A stretch of DNA of 64,000 nucleotides from Candidatus Zixiibacteriota bacterium (GTDB lineage Bacteria > Zixibacteria > MSB-5A5 > DG-27). The notes below the pieces were generated by a model that saw only the letters and a program-made list of their open reading frames with translations, made no database searches and was not told the origin of the DNA. The position numbers and the translations under genes are program-made. Where the stretch lies: positions 62,001 to 126,000 of the forward strand of contig JAUWHO010000035.1 of NCBI GenBank assembly GCA_030605835.1, given 5' to 3'. Positions 1-8,035 of the stretch are shown piece by piece. Numbering within the stretch: the stretch's first letter is position 1; every line of letters starts with the position of its first letter.

Positions 1-425
1 CGGATTTTACCGGAGGTCTCCAGCCAGCCGACTCCGGCATCGATTCTGTCGACACTAACGCTCAGATAGGTTTTGGTGTCGCGCACGTCCGGCTGCAAAG
101 ATATCCGCCCTTCAATGGTGACTCTTCGGTTCAGGCCGGCGAAGTTCTTTATATGATTGGAGGGGAACTCCCGGGTCTTGATTTCGTAACGCAAGAGCCC
201 TCCCACTACGATTATCAAAGGGATGAGGATTTTCAGGGATAGGGATTTATCCCTTAGATAAAGGAGTACGGCAATGAATAGTGAGAGGACGAGAAGAACC
301 CAGCACAGGAAGATGGAGGGATTTGAGTAATTCCCGAGGAGAATCCCAAGCAGGAGAAAAACTAAGACATATAAGGCCGGTCGCCGGGGGAAGGTCTGAG
401 GTAGTGACGTTACAGATTCGCACAT
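1..425 (-). CDS. comEC: ComEC/Rec2 competence protein, N-terminal fragment
   Basis: The gene runs off the left edge, so only about 141 N-terminal residues are visible and the ORF track does not list it. Reading leftward from the ATG at 425 the product starts MCESVTSLPQTF. Three hydrophobic helices follow (ALYVLVFLLLGILLG, then CWVLLVLSLFIAVLLY, then ILIPLIIVVGGLL), and then a polar beta-rich stretch (RRVTIEGRISLQPDVRDT). Short N-terminal helices followed by an OB-like segment are the layout of the DUF4131 region of ComEC/Rec2, the inner-membrane channel for incoming single-stranded DNA in natural transformation. The catalytic-like and metallo-beta-lactamase parts lie outside the window. The family call rests on this N-terminal layout only. 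Confidence 0.62.
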   Translation of the reverse strand, partial: MCESVTSLPQTFPRRPALYVLVFLLLGILLGNYSNPSIFLCWVLLVLSLFIAVLLYLRDKSLSLKILIPLIIVVGGLLRYEIKTREFPSNHIKNFAGLNRRVTIEGRISLQPDVRDTKTYLSVSVDRIDAGVGWLETSGKI

Positions 426-758
426 AAACACTGCTGGTCGTTGCCCCAAATATACAGAATTATGTTCTGAATAAGGAATAGAAATGTAGAGCCAATTACC
501 TCTTGAAGGCCACTGTTGACAATGCGATCTAGGAACTGTAACATCTAAAAGGTGCAGGAAAGCTACCGCCGAGAACAACAGGTAAAGGAGGAACTCCTGA
601 CGACGCAGAAAGAGAGAATTAAAAACGGCAACTGACAGCGTATTTGCGGTTCGCACCGCTCCCCCTGATATCTTTTCCCCTCTGGCGCAAACTTCAGATA
701 CGCGCCAACTGTTGGGCAAGATTGGCGAATCAGAGATAAACTAAAGAGGAGGTTACAA
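426..758. other. Intergenic spacer, no recognised feature
   Basis: This 333-base spacer lies between the divergent comEC fragment and the radical SAM gene. I see no convincing ORF, tRNA or known riboswitch core. It probably carries promoters for both divergent genes. The only firm signal is the ribosome binding site AGAGGAGGT at about 745-753. Confidence 0.4.
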
Positions 759-1772
759 TTGAGAATCGATCCCAAAATTGAGTCTATTCTGGATAAGACC
801 CTGTCAGGAGAAGAGATCTGTCGTGAGGAAGCAGTGGAACTGATGAAGGCTGATAAAAACTCGCACGATATGTATGCTCTCATGTCAGTGGCAAACGCAT
901 TGACCAGACAGCAATTCGGTGATAGGGGCGAAGTATACGCTCAAGTGGGCATAAACCTGTGGCCGTGTCCCAAGAGCTGCGCTTTCTGTTCCTTTGGCGA
1001 GAAATGGAATATGATCAAGTCACCCACAGAGTTCGGCCTTGAGGAGGTTGTTCTCAGGGCGAAGGCATTCGAAGATGCCGGGGCAAATGCCATCTTCTTG
1101 ATGACTACCGCAGACTATCCGCTTGACCGTTACCTCGAGATTGCAAAAGCTGTGCGGAAAGCCATTTCGCCAGACATGCCAATGGTTGCCAATATAGGAG
1201 ATTTCGGGCCGCAGCAGGCCAAGGAGTTACTGAACGCAGGATTCCAGGCTGTCTACCATGTGTTTCGGTTGCGTGAAGGTAAGGATACCGAAATAGACCC
1301 TGGGGCTAGACTGCGGACTCTCAAAGCCACAAGAGATTGTGATCTTGACCTCGGATACTGCGTCGAACCCATCGGGCCAGAACATTCTCCGGAAGAACTG
1401 GTTGAGGAGATGTTTCGGGGAAAAGAATACGGTGCCATTAATCACGCATCTATGTGGCGAGTTCCCGTTTCCGGAGTTCCCCTTGCAAAATTCGGGAACA
1501 TATCTCAGTGGAGCTTAGCTAAGGTGGTCGCCGTTACAAGAATAGTTGCTGGGGACTCCATAAGAGCCATGGGTGTTCATGAAGCAAGGATACTGCCCTT
1601 GCGAACAGGGGCGAATCAGATTTACGCTGAAACGGGCCCCAATCCCAGGGATACGATTGAGGATACTTCAAAAGGGATAGGTTTCTCTGTAGAGGCCTGT
1701 AAAAACTTGTTGAGGGAAGCAGGCTACACCCCTCTGGAGGGCCCCACCAGAGTATTTCAAGGGCGTTTTTGA
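759..1772 (+). CDS. BioB-like radical SAM protein, substrate unknown
   Basis: A 337-residue protein starting at TTG 759, chosen because AGAGGAGGT sits about six bases upstream. The radical SAM cluster motif CPKSCAFC (Cys70, Cys74, Cys77) has the CxxxCxxC spacing that binds the 4Fe-4S cluster for SAM cleavage. The N-terminal helical region before the motif and the following barrel resemble the BioB/HydE/HmdB/PylB group. I do not see the extra conserved cysteines that hold the second cluster of true biotin synthase, and no biotin genes lie nearby, so a biotin role is not supported. The gene stands alone. Family confidence is high; substrate unknown. Confidence 0.75.
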   Translation: MRIDPKIESILDKTLSGEEICREEAVELMKADKNSHDMYALMSVANALTRQQFGDRGEVYAQVGINLWPCPKSCAFCSFGEKWNMIKSPTEFGLEEVVLRAKAFEDAGANAIFLMTTADYPLDRYLEIAKAVRKAISPDMPMVANIGDFGPQQAKELLNAGFQAVYHVFRLREGKDTEIDPGARLRTLKATRDCDLDLGYCVEPIGPEHSPEELVEEMFRGKEYGAINHASMWRVPVSGVPLAKFGNISQWSLAKVVAVTRIVAGDSIRAMGVHEARILPLRTGANQIYAETGPNPRDTIEDTSKGIGFSVEACKNLLREAGYTPLEGPTRVFQGRF

Positions 1773-1840
1773 ACTGGCAGCTTTATCTTGACGTAGAATC
1801 ATTCTGTAACTCTCGATAGTATCACGCTGACGATTCAACA

Positions 1841-1874
1841 CGTCAATTTCCAGCGGCGGTGGGGCCAGAACCAT
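1841..1874. repeat. 34-bp direct repeat, left copy (attachment-site-like)
   Basis: Matches 3705-3738 at 32 of 34 positions (core TTTCCAGCGGCGGTG). Read on the minus strand it encodes WFWPHRRWKLTC followed by a stop, that is, an alternative 3' end of the acyltransferase gene whose present end lies in the right copy. Similarity stops abruptly outside the 34 bases. It marks one edge of the cassette 1875-3704. Confidence 0.8.
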
Positions 1875-1889
1875 AAGACTATATTCCCC

Positions 1890-1918
1890 TTGACAATTAT
1901 CTGTTAAAGCAGTATTAG
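1890..1918 (+). promoter_or_regulatory. Predicted sigma70-type promoter inside the cassette
   Basis: TTGACA at 1890-1895 and TATTAG at 1913-1918 are separated by 17 bases. It sits just inside the left direct repeat and points toward the three cassette genes. Its 5' leader would be about 330 bases long. Confidence 0.4.
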
Positions 1919-2252
1919 TTGTAACAAGGCGAGTAAAAATACTTTTCAAACAGAAAAAAATGCGACTCAGGGTGCACAAAGAAAGTGGACGGTGTGAGGA
2001 CCGTGGAATGCGTCAGATAAGAAGTGCTTTGCGGTTTGCATGTTCGGGATTCTACGTACGGAAGCGTAAGTACATCCCACTCAGCCTCTTAGCATTCTAA
2101 CCTTCTGGCATCCAATAGAGAAAGGAAGCCACCTGACGACGTTCACACTGAGGCACATACGTGTCGTGCAGAGCGGGAATGCAGCCAAATGTCTAGGGCT
2201 TGACCAGGTCGAGTGAACATACAGAGAGCTGCGTAGTCTAGGAGGAAGCAAT

Positions 2253-2837
2253 ATGCTGTCAATTAATTCGACGAGACTAGACATGAAGTCTGTAGATGTT
2301 TCTGTCCGATTCGAGTCACTTCTTTGCGCCGTGCTAAGCGCGCGCATGTGGAATACTCATGGGCCGGTGCGGGAAAAGGACTGGAAGGGAATTCTCAAAC
2401 GGCTGGTATCCGCCATCGAGAAGTCTATTCAGAGGACTGTGACCACTGATGGATTTCACAGATCCCAACTAGATCGGTATCTTGGCAATTTAAAGGAGGC
2501 CTCGAAGTCTAAGCAGGTCGCGGACATCGAGGTAATTCACGCTCTTGTGGGAATAGTGTTCGAACTGCTAGGTGGTGTTCCGAATTACAGCCGCAGGAGG
2601 GTAATCAACAGGCAAGATGATTACGTGTTGACGAAGCTCCGAACTCTCCATTACTCTCAATGGCCTTGGCAGAAAGTCAACACTATTCTGGGAGCGGCCA
2701 ACCGTCTGCCCTTTTCTAACTACCATAAATACGATGACCTTTTCTACACTTATGTACGCAACTACAATGGAGATGCAGAAGGTTTCATCAATTGGTACAA
2801 GAAGGAATATCCAGATGCATACTTGGAGATGTTCTGA
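2253..2837 (+). CDS. Hypothetical protein of the repeat-bounded cassette
   Basis: A 194-residue protein, ATG 2253, preceded by the strong ribosome binding site GGAGGAAG. I do not recognise the family. The sequence is soluble, rich in charged and aromatic residues and probably all-helical; the C-terminal half holds many Trp and Tyr (WPWQKVN, FYTYVRNYNG, FINWYKKEYP). No Walker, HTH, nuclease or recombinase motif is visible. It is the first gene of a cassette that continues with a zinc-ribbon ORF and a membrane ORF in the same direction, all lying between 34-bp direct repeats. An unrecognised recombinase cannot be excluded. Confidence 0.6.
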   Translation: MLSINSTRLDMKSVDVSVRFESLLCAVLSARMWNTHGPVREKDWKGILKRLVSAIEKSIQRTVTTDGFHRSQLDRYLGNLKEASKSKQVADIEVIHALVGIVFELLGGVPNYSRRRVINRQDDYVLTKLRTLHYSQWPWQKVNTILGAANRLPFSNYHKYDDLFYTYVRNYNGDAEGFINWYKKEYPDAYLEMF

Positions 2838-2953
2838 TATCACCTTTCTGCGGAGATCAAGCAGTATTTGCACTACATGGTTTGGTGTTTTGGGTAAGCC
2901 ACGTAAGCTTAGGGCACAGTGCTTAGTGAACTGATAGGACCATAGGAGGTAAC

Positions 2954-3151
2954 ATGAAAATCCCTGCAACGTGCCAGCAATGCAAGAAAACGTTTGAGTT
3001 CGAAACACAACGAACCCCACAGCTTTTGCTGGAGGAGGTGCAAAATAAGCCCAAAGACAAATTTGTCGTGGCTTGCCCGCACTGCGGGGCTGAAAATGTT
3101 GTGGAGATTGACCGTCGAGGCACAGATGCAAACACAGACGAAACGTCTTGA
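2954..3151 (+). CDS. Small zinc-ribbon protein
   Basis: A 65-residue ORF, ATG 2954 with the ribosome binding site AGGAGG. Two CxxC pairs are visible, CQQC at residues 8-11 and CPHC about 33 residues later, the pattern of a single zinc ribbon. The tail is acidic and polar. Its 3' end overlaps the next gene by 26 bases, so the two are probably translationally coupled. It could be a DNA- or RNA-binding adaptor, but nothing more specific is supported. Confidence 0.6.
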   Translation: MKIPATCQQCKKTFEFETQRTPQLLLEEVQNKPKDKFVVACPHCGAENVVEIDRRGTDANTDETS

Positions 3152-3536
3152 AGGGCGCCCGCCATCCCCTGAGGAAGTTTTCTATCTCCAGTGGGGACGT
3201 GAAGCACTCAAGAATAACATCAACCTCTTAAACGACGTACTCCGGCAGCTTGTCACTCTAGATACTGCGTTGCTGGCTGCATTGATCGGGTTTCTTCATG
3301 AAATCCAGATACCGGAATGGTCAAAAGCTATTGTGCTTTCTTCTGTCTCTATCTCTCTACTCCTTGCCTTTATTGGGGTCTTACCGTACAGGGCAGAGGT
3401 TGACTTACGAAAGCCTGAACACATTAGAGTTCACAAGGAAAAGGCTTTGTCTTACAAGAGACGCTTCCTGACTGTTGCGGCTATCTTTTTTTTCCTAACG
3501 TTTGCCTTTTCAATCTTGGGCTTAATCACCGGATAG
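3126..3536 (+). CDS. Small membrane protein of the cassette
   Basis: The ORF track starts this frame at 2994, but that stretch is the shadow of the zinc-ribbon gene. I place the start at ATG 3126 (MQTQTKRLEG), with GAGG a few bases upstream, giving 136 residues. A polar N-terminal helix (about 40 residues) is followed by TALLAALIGFL, a second membrane helix (SSVSISLLLAFIGVL), a basic loop (RVHKEKALSYKRR), and a third helix (AIFFFLTFAFSILGLI). The layout, a cytosolic coil plus a few helices, is loosely like small membrane effectors such as SLATT-type proteins, but no family can be assigned. It overlaps the zinc-ribbon gene. Confidence 0.55.
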   Translation: MQTQTKRLEGRPPSPEEVFYLQWGREALKNNINLLNDVLRQLVTLDTALLAALIGFLHEIQIPEWSKAIVLSSVSISLLLAFIGVLPYRAEVDLRKPEHIRVHKEKALSYKRRFLTVAAIFFFLTFAFSILGLITG

Positions 3537-3698
3537 CTAAAAACAAAAGGTATCGATGAGTCGACCGAATACCCTGTTTTTACTCCAGAGCTCGTAATTG
3601 GAGAAGTAGGCCTTTGGCTTGTGTATGCAGACGGCAGAAACGGGCGAAACCCTTCAACATACATCAGGTCCTTATTCTGGACACTATCGCAGTGTAGC

Positions 3699-4589
3699 CT
3701 AGCTCGTCGATTTCCAGCGGCGGTGCGGCCAGAACCATTGGTCGGGATGTTCTCTGATTATCTCTTCTAATTTCGAAGTATAAGCCTGGGTGAGGTCTTT
3801 AATATCCTTTTCCTTATCACCGCTGGGTTCACAATTAAAGGGCGGATAGATAACGATATGATGTCTGTATTTCCCTTTGCGAACCACAAAGCCGGTGAAT
3901 AAAGGGGATCCGGCTTTAAGGGCGAACGCCGCCGGTCCTTTGGGGGTGGAAACGGGTCTCCCGAAGAAATCTACAATGGCCCCATCACTTCCGGCATCCT
4001 GATCCGAGAGCATCGCCACCAAGTGATTATTCTTCAACGATTTGAGAATCCCTCTAGCCGCCGTTCCCATCTTTATTATCCCGATCCCCATCCTCTGGCG
4101 CTGCTTGTTCATCAGGTTGTCAACTCTCAGGTTGTGTTGCTCTCCGACGAGGAAGTCAATCGGGTAACCTCTTTTGGCCAGATAAGCCCCGGCCAGCTCC
4201 CAGCTCCCGAAATGTCCGGTGACCCAAATAGCCCCCTTCCGCTTCTTTCGGACCTCATCGAAATATTCAAAACCTTCCTCCGTGATTATCCCCTTCATCT
4301 TCTCGAGGCTCAATTTGTCGTATAAAGCATATTCCACCACCGAGCGGCCGAAGTTACGATAGGCATCGAGTCCAATCCTCTGCAACTCCTCTTCAGAGTA
4401 TTTGTCCCCGAAAGAGTCCCGGAGGTTCTTCAGGGTTACCTCCCTGCGAATTCCGATGACTTCGTAAACGACATATCCCAGGAAAGCGCCGAGAGAGATC
4501 GCCAACCTGTAAGGAACCAGCCTGACGAGGAAAATCACGCTGACAGTGAATATATACTCAATCAGATGCTTAATCTTTCTGGTCATCAT
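3699..4589 (-). CDS. Lysophospholipid/lipid A acyltransferase (LpxL/HtrB family)
   Basis: A 296-residue membrane-anchored acyltransferase. An N-terminal hydrophobic helix (residues 8-45) precedes the catalytic HxxxxE motif (GHFGSWEL, His126 and Glu131). The downstream blocks SDQDAG and FGRPVSTPKGPAAFALK and the C-terminal WFWPHRRWK are characteristic of the LpxL/LpxM family, which transfers secondary acyl chains to lipid A precursors at the inner membrane. This supports a lipopolysaccharide-bearing outer membrane. The start overlaps the upstream peptidase gene by 20 bases, so it is in an operon. Its 3' end carries one copy of a 34-bp direct repeat, apparently the site where a small cassette joined. 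Confidence 0.88.
   Translation of the reverse strand: MMTRKIKHLIEYIFTVSVIFLVRLVPYRLAISLGAFLGYVVYEVIGIRREVTLKNLRDSFGDKYSEEELQRIGLDAYRNFGRSVVEYALYDKLSLEKMKGIITEEGFEYFDEVRKKRKGAIWVTGHFGSWELAGAYLAKRGYPIDFLVGEQHNLRVDNLMNKQRQRMGIGIIKMGTAARGILKSLKNNHLVAMLSDQDAGSDGAIVDFFGRPVSTPKGPAAFALKAGSPLFTGFVVRKGKYRHHIVIYPPFNCEPSGDKEKDIKDLTQAYTSKLEEIIREHPDQWFWPHRRWKSTS
3705..3738. repeat. 34-bp direct repeat, right copy, inside the acyltransferase 3' end
   Basis: Pairs with 1841-1874 at 32 of 34 positions. On the minus strand it encodes the last residues of the acyltransferase (WFWPHRRWKST, then stop). Recombination between the two copies would remove 1.86 kb and leave the acyltransferase reading frame complete, which is how an att site in a gene 3' end behaves. 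Confidence 0.8.
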
Positions 4590-5523
4590 ACGGGAATTCC
4601 CGACCTAATCGTTCCATCCTTTCCCACTCTTTAAGCCTTTTCCGGTTCTGCCTCTTCTTCCAGATGAAAGCCATAACGAAAAGCAACACCAACAAAAGCC
4701 ACAAGATCGAGGGGTCGGTCAGGACAAAGAGAATGTGATATTTGTGTTTGGCGTGACTCTCGAAGAGCTTTTGAAACTCCCAGTAGGAGAGGCCGGTGGC
4801 TCGGAAGAAGCTCTCCTTGAAGGGACTCTCCTCCCTCATGAGGGTCACAAACTCAACGAAACCCTGTCTGCCGAATTCGTCCACAAAGAAATTTAGAGCC
4901 AGGAAGCTCTCGGTGTAGGCCAATCCTGCCTTGGCCCGATGGAACTGGTTGACCTCGTCCAACTCCGAAAGGGGGATGAAGGAGCCAGTCAAGAGCGCCT
5001 TGGCTAAGAGGAGATCTTGCCCCAGCCTCCATTCGTGAGATTGCCACATGGCGAAGCCCTCATGAATCCACCTTGGCACCCAGCGATAGCCACTGGCGAC
5101 CTCCAGGCCGAGGTGAGCGGACTCGTGAATCAATATCCTCTTGAACTCCGGACTCACGATGAGATTTTCAGGTTGCCTCATAACGATGCTTTTGGAGCCA
5201 AGCAAAGCTACCCCCACCCCCCATTCGGGAACCCGGCCTCTGGTGAGACTAGCAAATTCCGACTCCGATTTTGCGATGTATATGCGAAAGGTGTCACTGT
5301 ATTCGTAATCGAAGAAGGTCTCAAAATACTCGAATTTCTCTTCAGCAATCCTTTCGACCTCCTGCCTCAAAGTAGGGTCTTGACAAAAGATCTGAAGAGA
5401 GAAACCTAGTCCTGTTGCGACCAACCCGCAAAAAAAGAAAAAAGCCCCGGAGAGAAATATCAACCTAATCTTGTCCGGGGCCATAATTCTTTTGAGGCTG
5501 TTAGCCCAACTCGTATGTTTCAC
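4570..5523 (-). CDS. Peptidase-MA-like membrane-bound zinc metalloprotease
   Basis: A 317-residue protein, GTG start at 5523 with GGGATCG upstream. One N-terminal helix (residues 20-45) and one C-terminal helix (ILWLLLVLLFVMAFIW) bracket an extracytoplasmic domain. HESAH at residues 133-137 fits the HExxH zinc motif, and WIHEGFAMW a short distance on supplies the usual third ligand glutamate of the gluzincin-like peptidase-MA fold. The substrate is unknown. The gene overlaps both neighbours (UPF0173 hydrolase upstream by 23 bases, acyltransferase downstream by 20), so the three are co-translated. A basic/acidic cytosolic tail follows the last helix. Confidence 0.75.
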   Translation of the reverse strand: MKHTSWANSLKRIMAPDKIRLIFLSGAFFFFCGLVATGLGFSLQIFCQDPTLRQEVERIAEEKFEYFETFFDYEYSDTFRIYIAKSESEFASLTRGRVPEWGVGVALLGSKSIVMRQPENLIVSPEFKRILIHESAHLGLEVASGYRWVPRWIHEGFAMWQSHEWRLGQDLLLAKALLTGSFIPLSELDEVNQFHRAKAGLAYTESFLALNFFVDEFGRQGFVEFVTLMREESPFKESFFRATGLSYWEFQKLFESHAKHKYHILFVLTDPSILWLLLVLLFVMAFIWKKRQNRKRLKEWERMERLGREFPYDDQKD

Positions 5524-6190
5524 CGATCCCTAAGATAATTCCCTTCGCGGACAGACCCTTTATCCCCTCGACGAACTCCTTGGGGTCCTGCTTGATGACG
5601 TCGAAGGTATCATAGTGCATCGGGATGGCAACCTTGGGCTTCAAAAACTCCGTAGCCTTGATTGCCTCTCTTATTCCCATGGTGAAGTTGCTTCCGATGG
5701 GGAGCAAAGCCAAATCTAAGGGATAAAGCTCGCCGATAAGCTTCATATCGTAAAAGAGCCCGGTATCACCGGCATGATAGATTCGCTTGCCGCCGAGTGA
5801 GACCACAAAGCCGACCGGATTTCCCATGTAGAGGATGGAGTCGCCTTCGACCATTCCGGAGCCGTGGTGCGCAATAGTCAGCGTAACCTCTCCAAAGGGG
5901 AACATGAAACTCCCTCCGATGTGCATCGGATGGGCTTTCGCTCCCTTGTTCTCGAAATAGGTGGCTATCTCATATGGCGCGATAACGGTGGCACCCGAAC
6001 TCGTGGCGATGCTGAGTCCGTCACCGATATGATCCCCGTGACCATGGGTTAAGAGCAGGTAGTCGGGCTTCAACTCCTCCGGGGAGGCTTTCGCCAACGG
6101 ATTGCCGGTCAGAAAGGGATCGATTAGAAGCTTGTATTTACCATCGTCAAAGAGGAATCCAGAATGTCCCAGATATGTTATCTTGACCAT
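5501..6190 (-). CDS. UPF0173 metal-dependent hydrolase (metallo-beta-lactamase fold)
   Basis: The ORF track starts at 6295, but the protein begins at the ATG at 6190 (MVKITYLGHSGF), because AAGGAGAG lies just upstream and UPF0173 members are about 225-230 residues; this start gives 229. The THGHGDHIGD signature (HxHxDH) binds two metals, with further ligands in IAHHG, YHAGDTG and the C-terminal PMHYDTF. Members are cytosolic hydrolases of uncertain substrate. The 3' end overlaps the peptidase-MA gene by 23 bases and the operon continues into the acyltransferase. Confidence 0.88.
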   Translation of the reverse strand: MVKITYLGHSGFLFDDGKYKLLIDPFLTGNPLAKASPEELKPDYLLLTHGHGDHIGDGLSIATSSGATVIAPYEIATYFENKGAKAHPMHIGGSFMFPFGEVTLTIAHHGSGMVEGDSILYMGNPVGFVVSLGGKRIYHAGDTGLFYDMKLIGELYPLDLALLPIGSNFTMGIREAIKATEFLKPKVAIPMHYDTFDVIKQDPKEFVEGIKGLSAKGIILGIGETYELG

Positions 6191-6342
6191 CATCTCTCCT
6201 TCACCTCTAAGCCTATTCTTCCTTAATTTAACGGTGGTTGAATGTATTGTCAACTGAAACGGACGAGGGGCAAACGGTTCTCCACCAATTTTCAACTTTC
6301 CTGAGCGAAGAAGTCAGAACATATCTCAGAGAAGGATAGACG

Positions 6343-6384
6343 ACTCACCATTCACTACTAACCACTAACTACTCACCACTCACC
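6343..6384. repeat. Low-complexity CACTAACCACT-type repeat
   Basis: A run of degenerate 6-7-base units (ACTCACC, ACTAACC) in the spacer between divergent genes. Similar tracts occur at 16258-16340 (complement), 21205-21315, 27462-27510, 46344-46379 and 55716-55743, always outside genes. Confidence 0.7.
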
Positions 6385-6397
6385 AAAACCGGCTTGA

Positions 6398-6426
6398 TTG
6401 ACAAAGCATGTGAAAAAGATTATCAT
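6398..6426 (+). promoter_or_regulatory. Predicted sigma70-type promoter of the class V aminotransferase gene
   Basis: TTGACA at 6398-6403 and TATCAT at 6421-6426 with a 17-base spacer. Transcription would begin near 6433, inside the ORF-track start, which argues for the GTG start at 6480. Confidence 0.5.
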
Positions 6427-6479
6427 TGTCCAAAATCATTGTTTTTCCCGAACGTTCGTCCACCTTCGAGGAGAAAGAA

Positions 6480-7880
6480 GTGTCCCGGAGTAGATCGAAC
6501 AAGCTTCGCAACGACATTGCCGGAATAAACGTCAAAGTTCCGGTGCTGGGCGGCTCCTATAAGAGATTCATATATTTTGACAACGCCGCCAGCACCCCAC
6601 CTTTGAAGTCGGTTCTGAGGGCGGTCGAGGAGTTTATGCCCTATTATGCCAGTGTTCATCGGGGAAGCGGATTCAAGTCGTTGGTGTCAACGAAGGCATA
6701 CGAGGAGGCTCACCGCTTGGCCGGGGAATTCGTCGGCGCCGACCTGGACAATCAGACCGTGATCTTCTTGAAGAATACCACCGAGGCTTTGAATAAGTTG
6801 GCTAATCGATTACCCCTGAAGAAAGATTCGATAGTCCTTTGTTCCCTTCTGGAGCACCACTCCAATGATCTCCCCTGGAGGTTCAAAGCCAAAGTAGTCC
6901 ACATTGAGATAGATGGGGAGGGGAGGCTTGACGAGCAGGACCTCGAAGGCAAATTTGAGAAATATTATCCTAGGGTGGCACTTCTGGCGATGACCGGGGC
7001 CTCCAACATCACCGGCTTTTTACCACCAATCCACAAATATGCCCGCCTGGCTCATCAGTATGGCTGCCCTATCGTGGTGGATGCCGCTCAGCTTGCGCCT
7101 CATCGTCCCATAAACATGAAGAAAGCCTCAGACCCGGAGCATATCGATTATCTGACTTACGCTGGTCACAAGATGTATGCCCCCTTCGGCACTGCGGTTT
7201 TGATTGGCGATAGGGAGACCTTCCTTTCCGGGGATCCGGATCAGAAGGGCGGGGGAACAGTCTCGATAGTTGACCGCAAAAAGGTGGTCTGGGCTCATCT
7301 TCCGAACAAGGAGGAGGCCGGCAGCCCGAATGCGGTTGGTGCGGTGGCATTGGCTGCCGCGATCAAGTATTTCCGTAGAGTCGGCTTCAAAAAAATCGTC
7401 TCCCACGAGCGACAGTTGGTGAAGTACGCCCTTAAGAGAATGCAAGAGATTGACGGCATCCGCATATACGGGGATAAAAGAGCGAGCCTGCCCGAAGACC
7501 GTCTCGGCTCCGTCCCCTTCCTCATGGAGGGGGAGCCACACGGGAAAGTGGCCGCAATTCTCAGTTATGAGGGCGGAATCGGGCTGCGCAACGGCTGTTT
7601 CTGCGCCAATCCATTTATGCAGGCCCTGTTGAAAATCCCCCCTAAGAAATTGAAGCAAATCCAGCAGCAAATTAGAGAATCTTACCGCGCTGAAGTTCCC
7701 GGGACGGTGCGGGTGAGCTTCGGGCTTCAGAACACCACAAGAGAGATTGACCACTTGATCAAAATGCTAAACATCATCTCCGAGGGGAAATACAAGGGCA
7801 AATATGTAGTCAATCCTCGCACCGGCGAGTATCGCCCCAAGGGCTTCAAGCTTGATCTGCACGCTTTTTTGCCTTTTTAA
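6480..7880 (+). CDS. Class V aminotransferase, cysteine desulfurase-like
   Basis: A PLP enzyme of fold type I. The track starts at TTG 6426, but a promoter overlaps that codon and GAGGAG lies before the in-frame GTG 6480, which gives 466 residues. YFDNAASTPP near the N terminus, VDAAQLAPHR (PLP-ring aspartate region) and YAGHKMYAPFG (Schiff-base lysine) are the SufS/NifS/CsdA-type blocks. A C-terminal NGCFCANP segment places cysteines where desulfurases carry the persulfide cysteine. No suf or isc genes lie nearby, so the acceptor is unknown. The C-terminal extension is longer than in SufS. Desulfurase activity is likely but not certain. Confidence 0.8.
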   Translation: MSRSRSNKLRNDIAGINVKVPVLGGSYKRFIYFDNAASTPPLKSVLRAVEEFMPYYASVHRGSGFKSLVSTKAYEEAHRLAGEFVGADLDNQTVIFLKNTTEALNKLANRLPLKKDSIVLCSLLEHHSNDLPWRFKAKVVHIEIDGEGRLDEQDLEGKFEKYYPRVALLAMTGASNITGFLPPIHKYARLAHQYGCPIVVDAAQLAPHRPINMKKASDPEHIDYLTYAGHKMYAPFGTAVLIGDRETFLSGDPDQKGGGTVSIVDRKKVVWAHLPNKEEAGSPNAVGAVALAAAIKYFRRVGFKKIVSHERQLVKYALKRMQEIDGIRIYGDKRASLPEDRLGSVPFLMEGEPHGKVAAILSYEGGIGLRNGCFCANPFMQALLKIPPKKLKQIQQQIRESYRAEVPGTVRVSFGLQNTTREIDHLIKMLNIISEGKYKGKYVVNPRTGEYRPKGFKLDLHAFLPF

Positions 7881-8035
7881 ACAAATCCCGCCCCAATCTG
7901 TTAGATAGCCAAGATAATTGCGTTCACCCACAAAGAATTGAAGATTCTCTCTTCCTTACTGATTTCTCTTTCACAGCTGAAGTAGCTCGGGTTCCAAACA
8001 GAACACCGTGGAGCAAGAAACCCGACACAGCTGTG

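Noticed and set aside
2994-3125. ORF-track start at 2994 for the small membrane protein
   Set aside because: The first 44 codons are out-of-frame reading of the zinc-ribbon gene; ATG 3126 has an upstream GAGG and starts the plausible protein.
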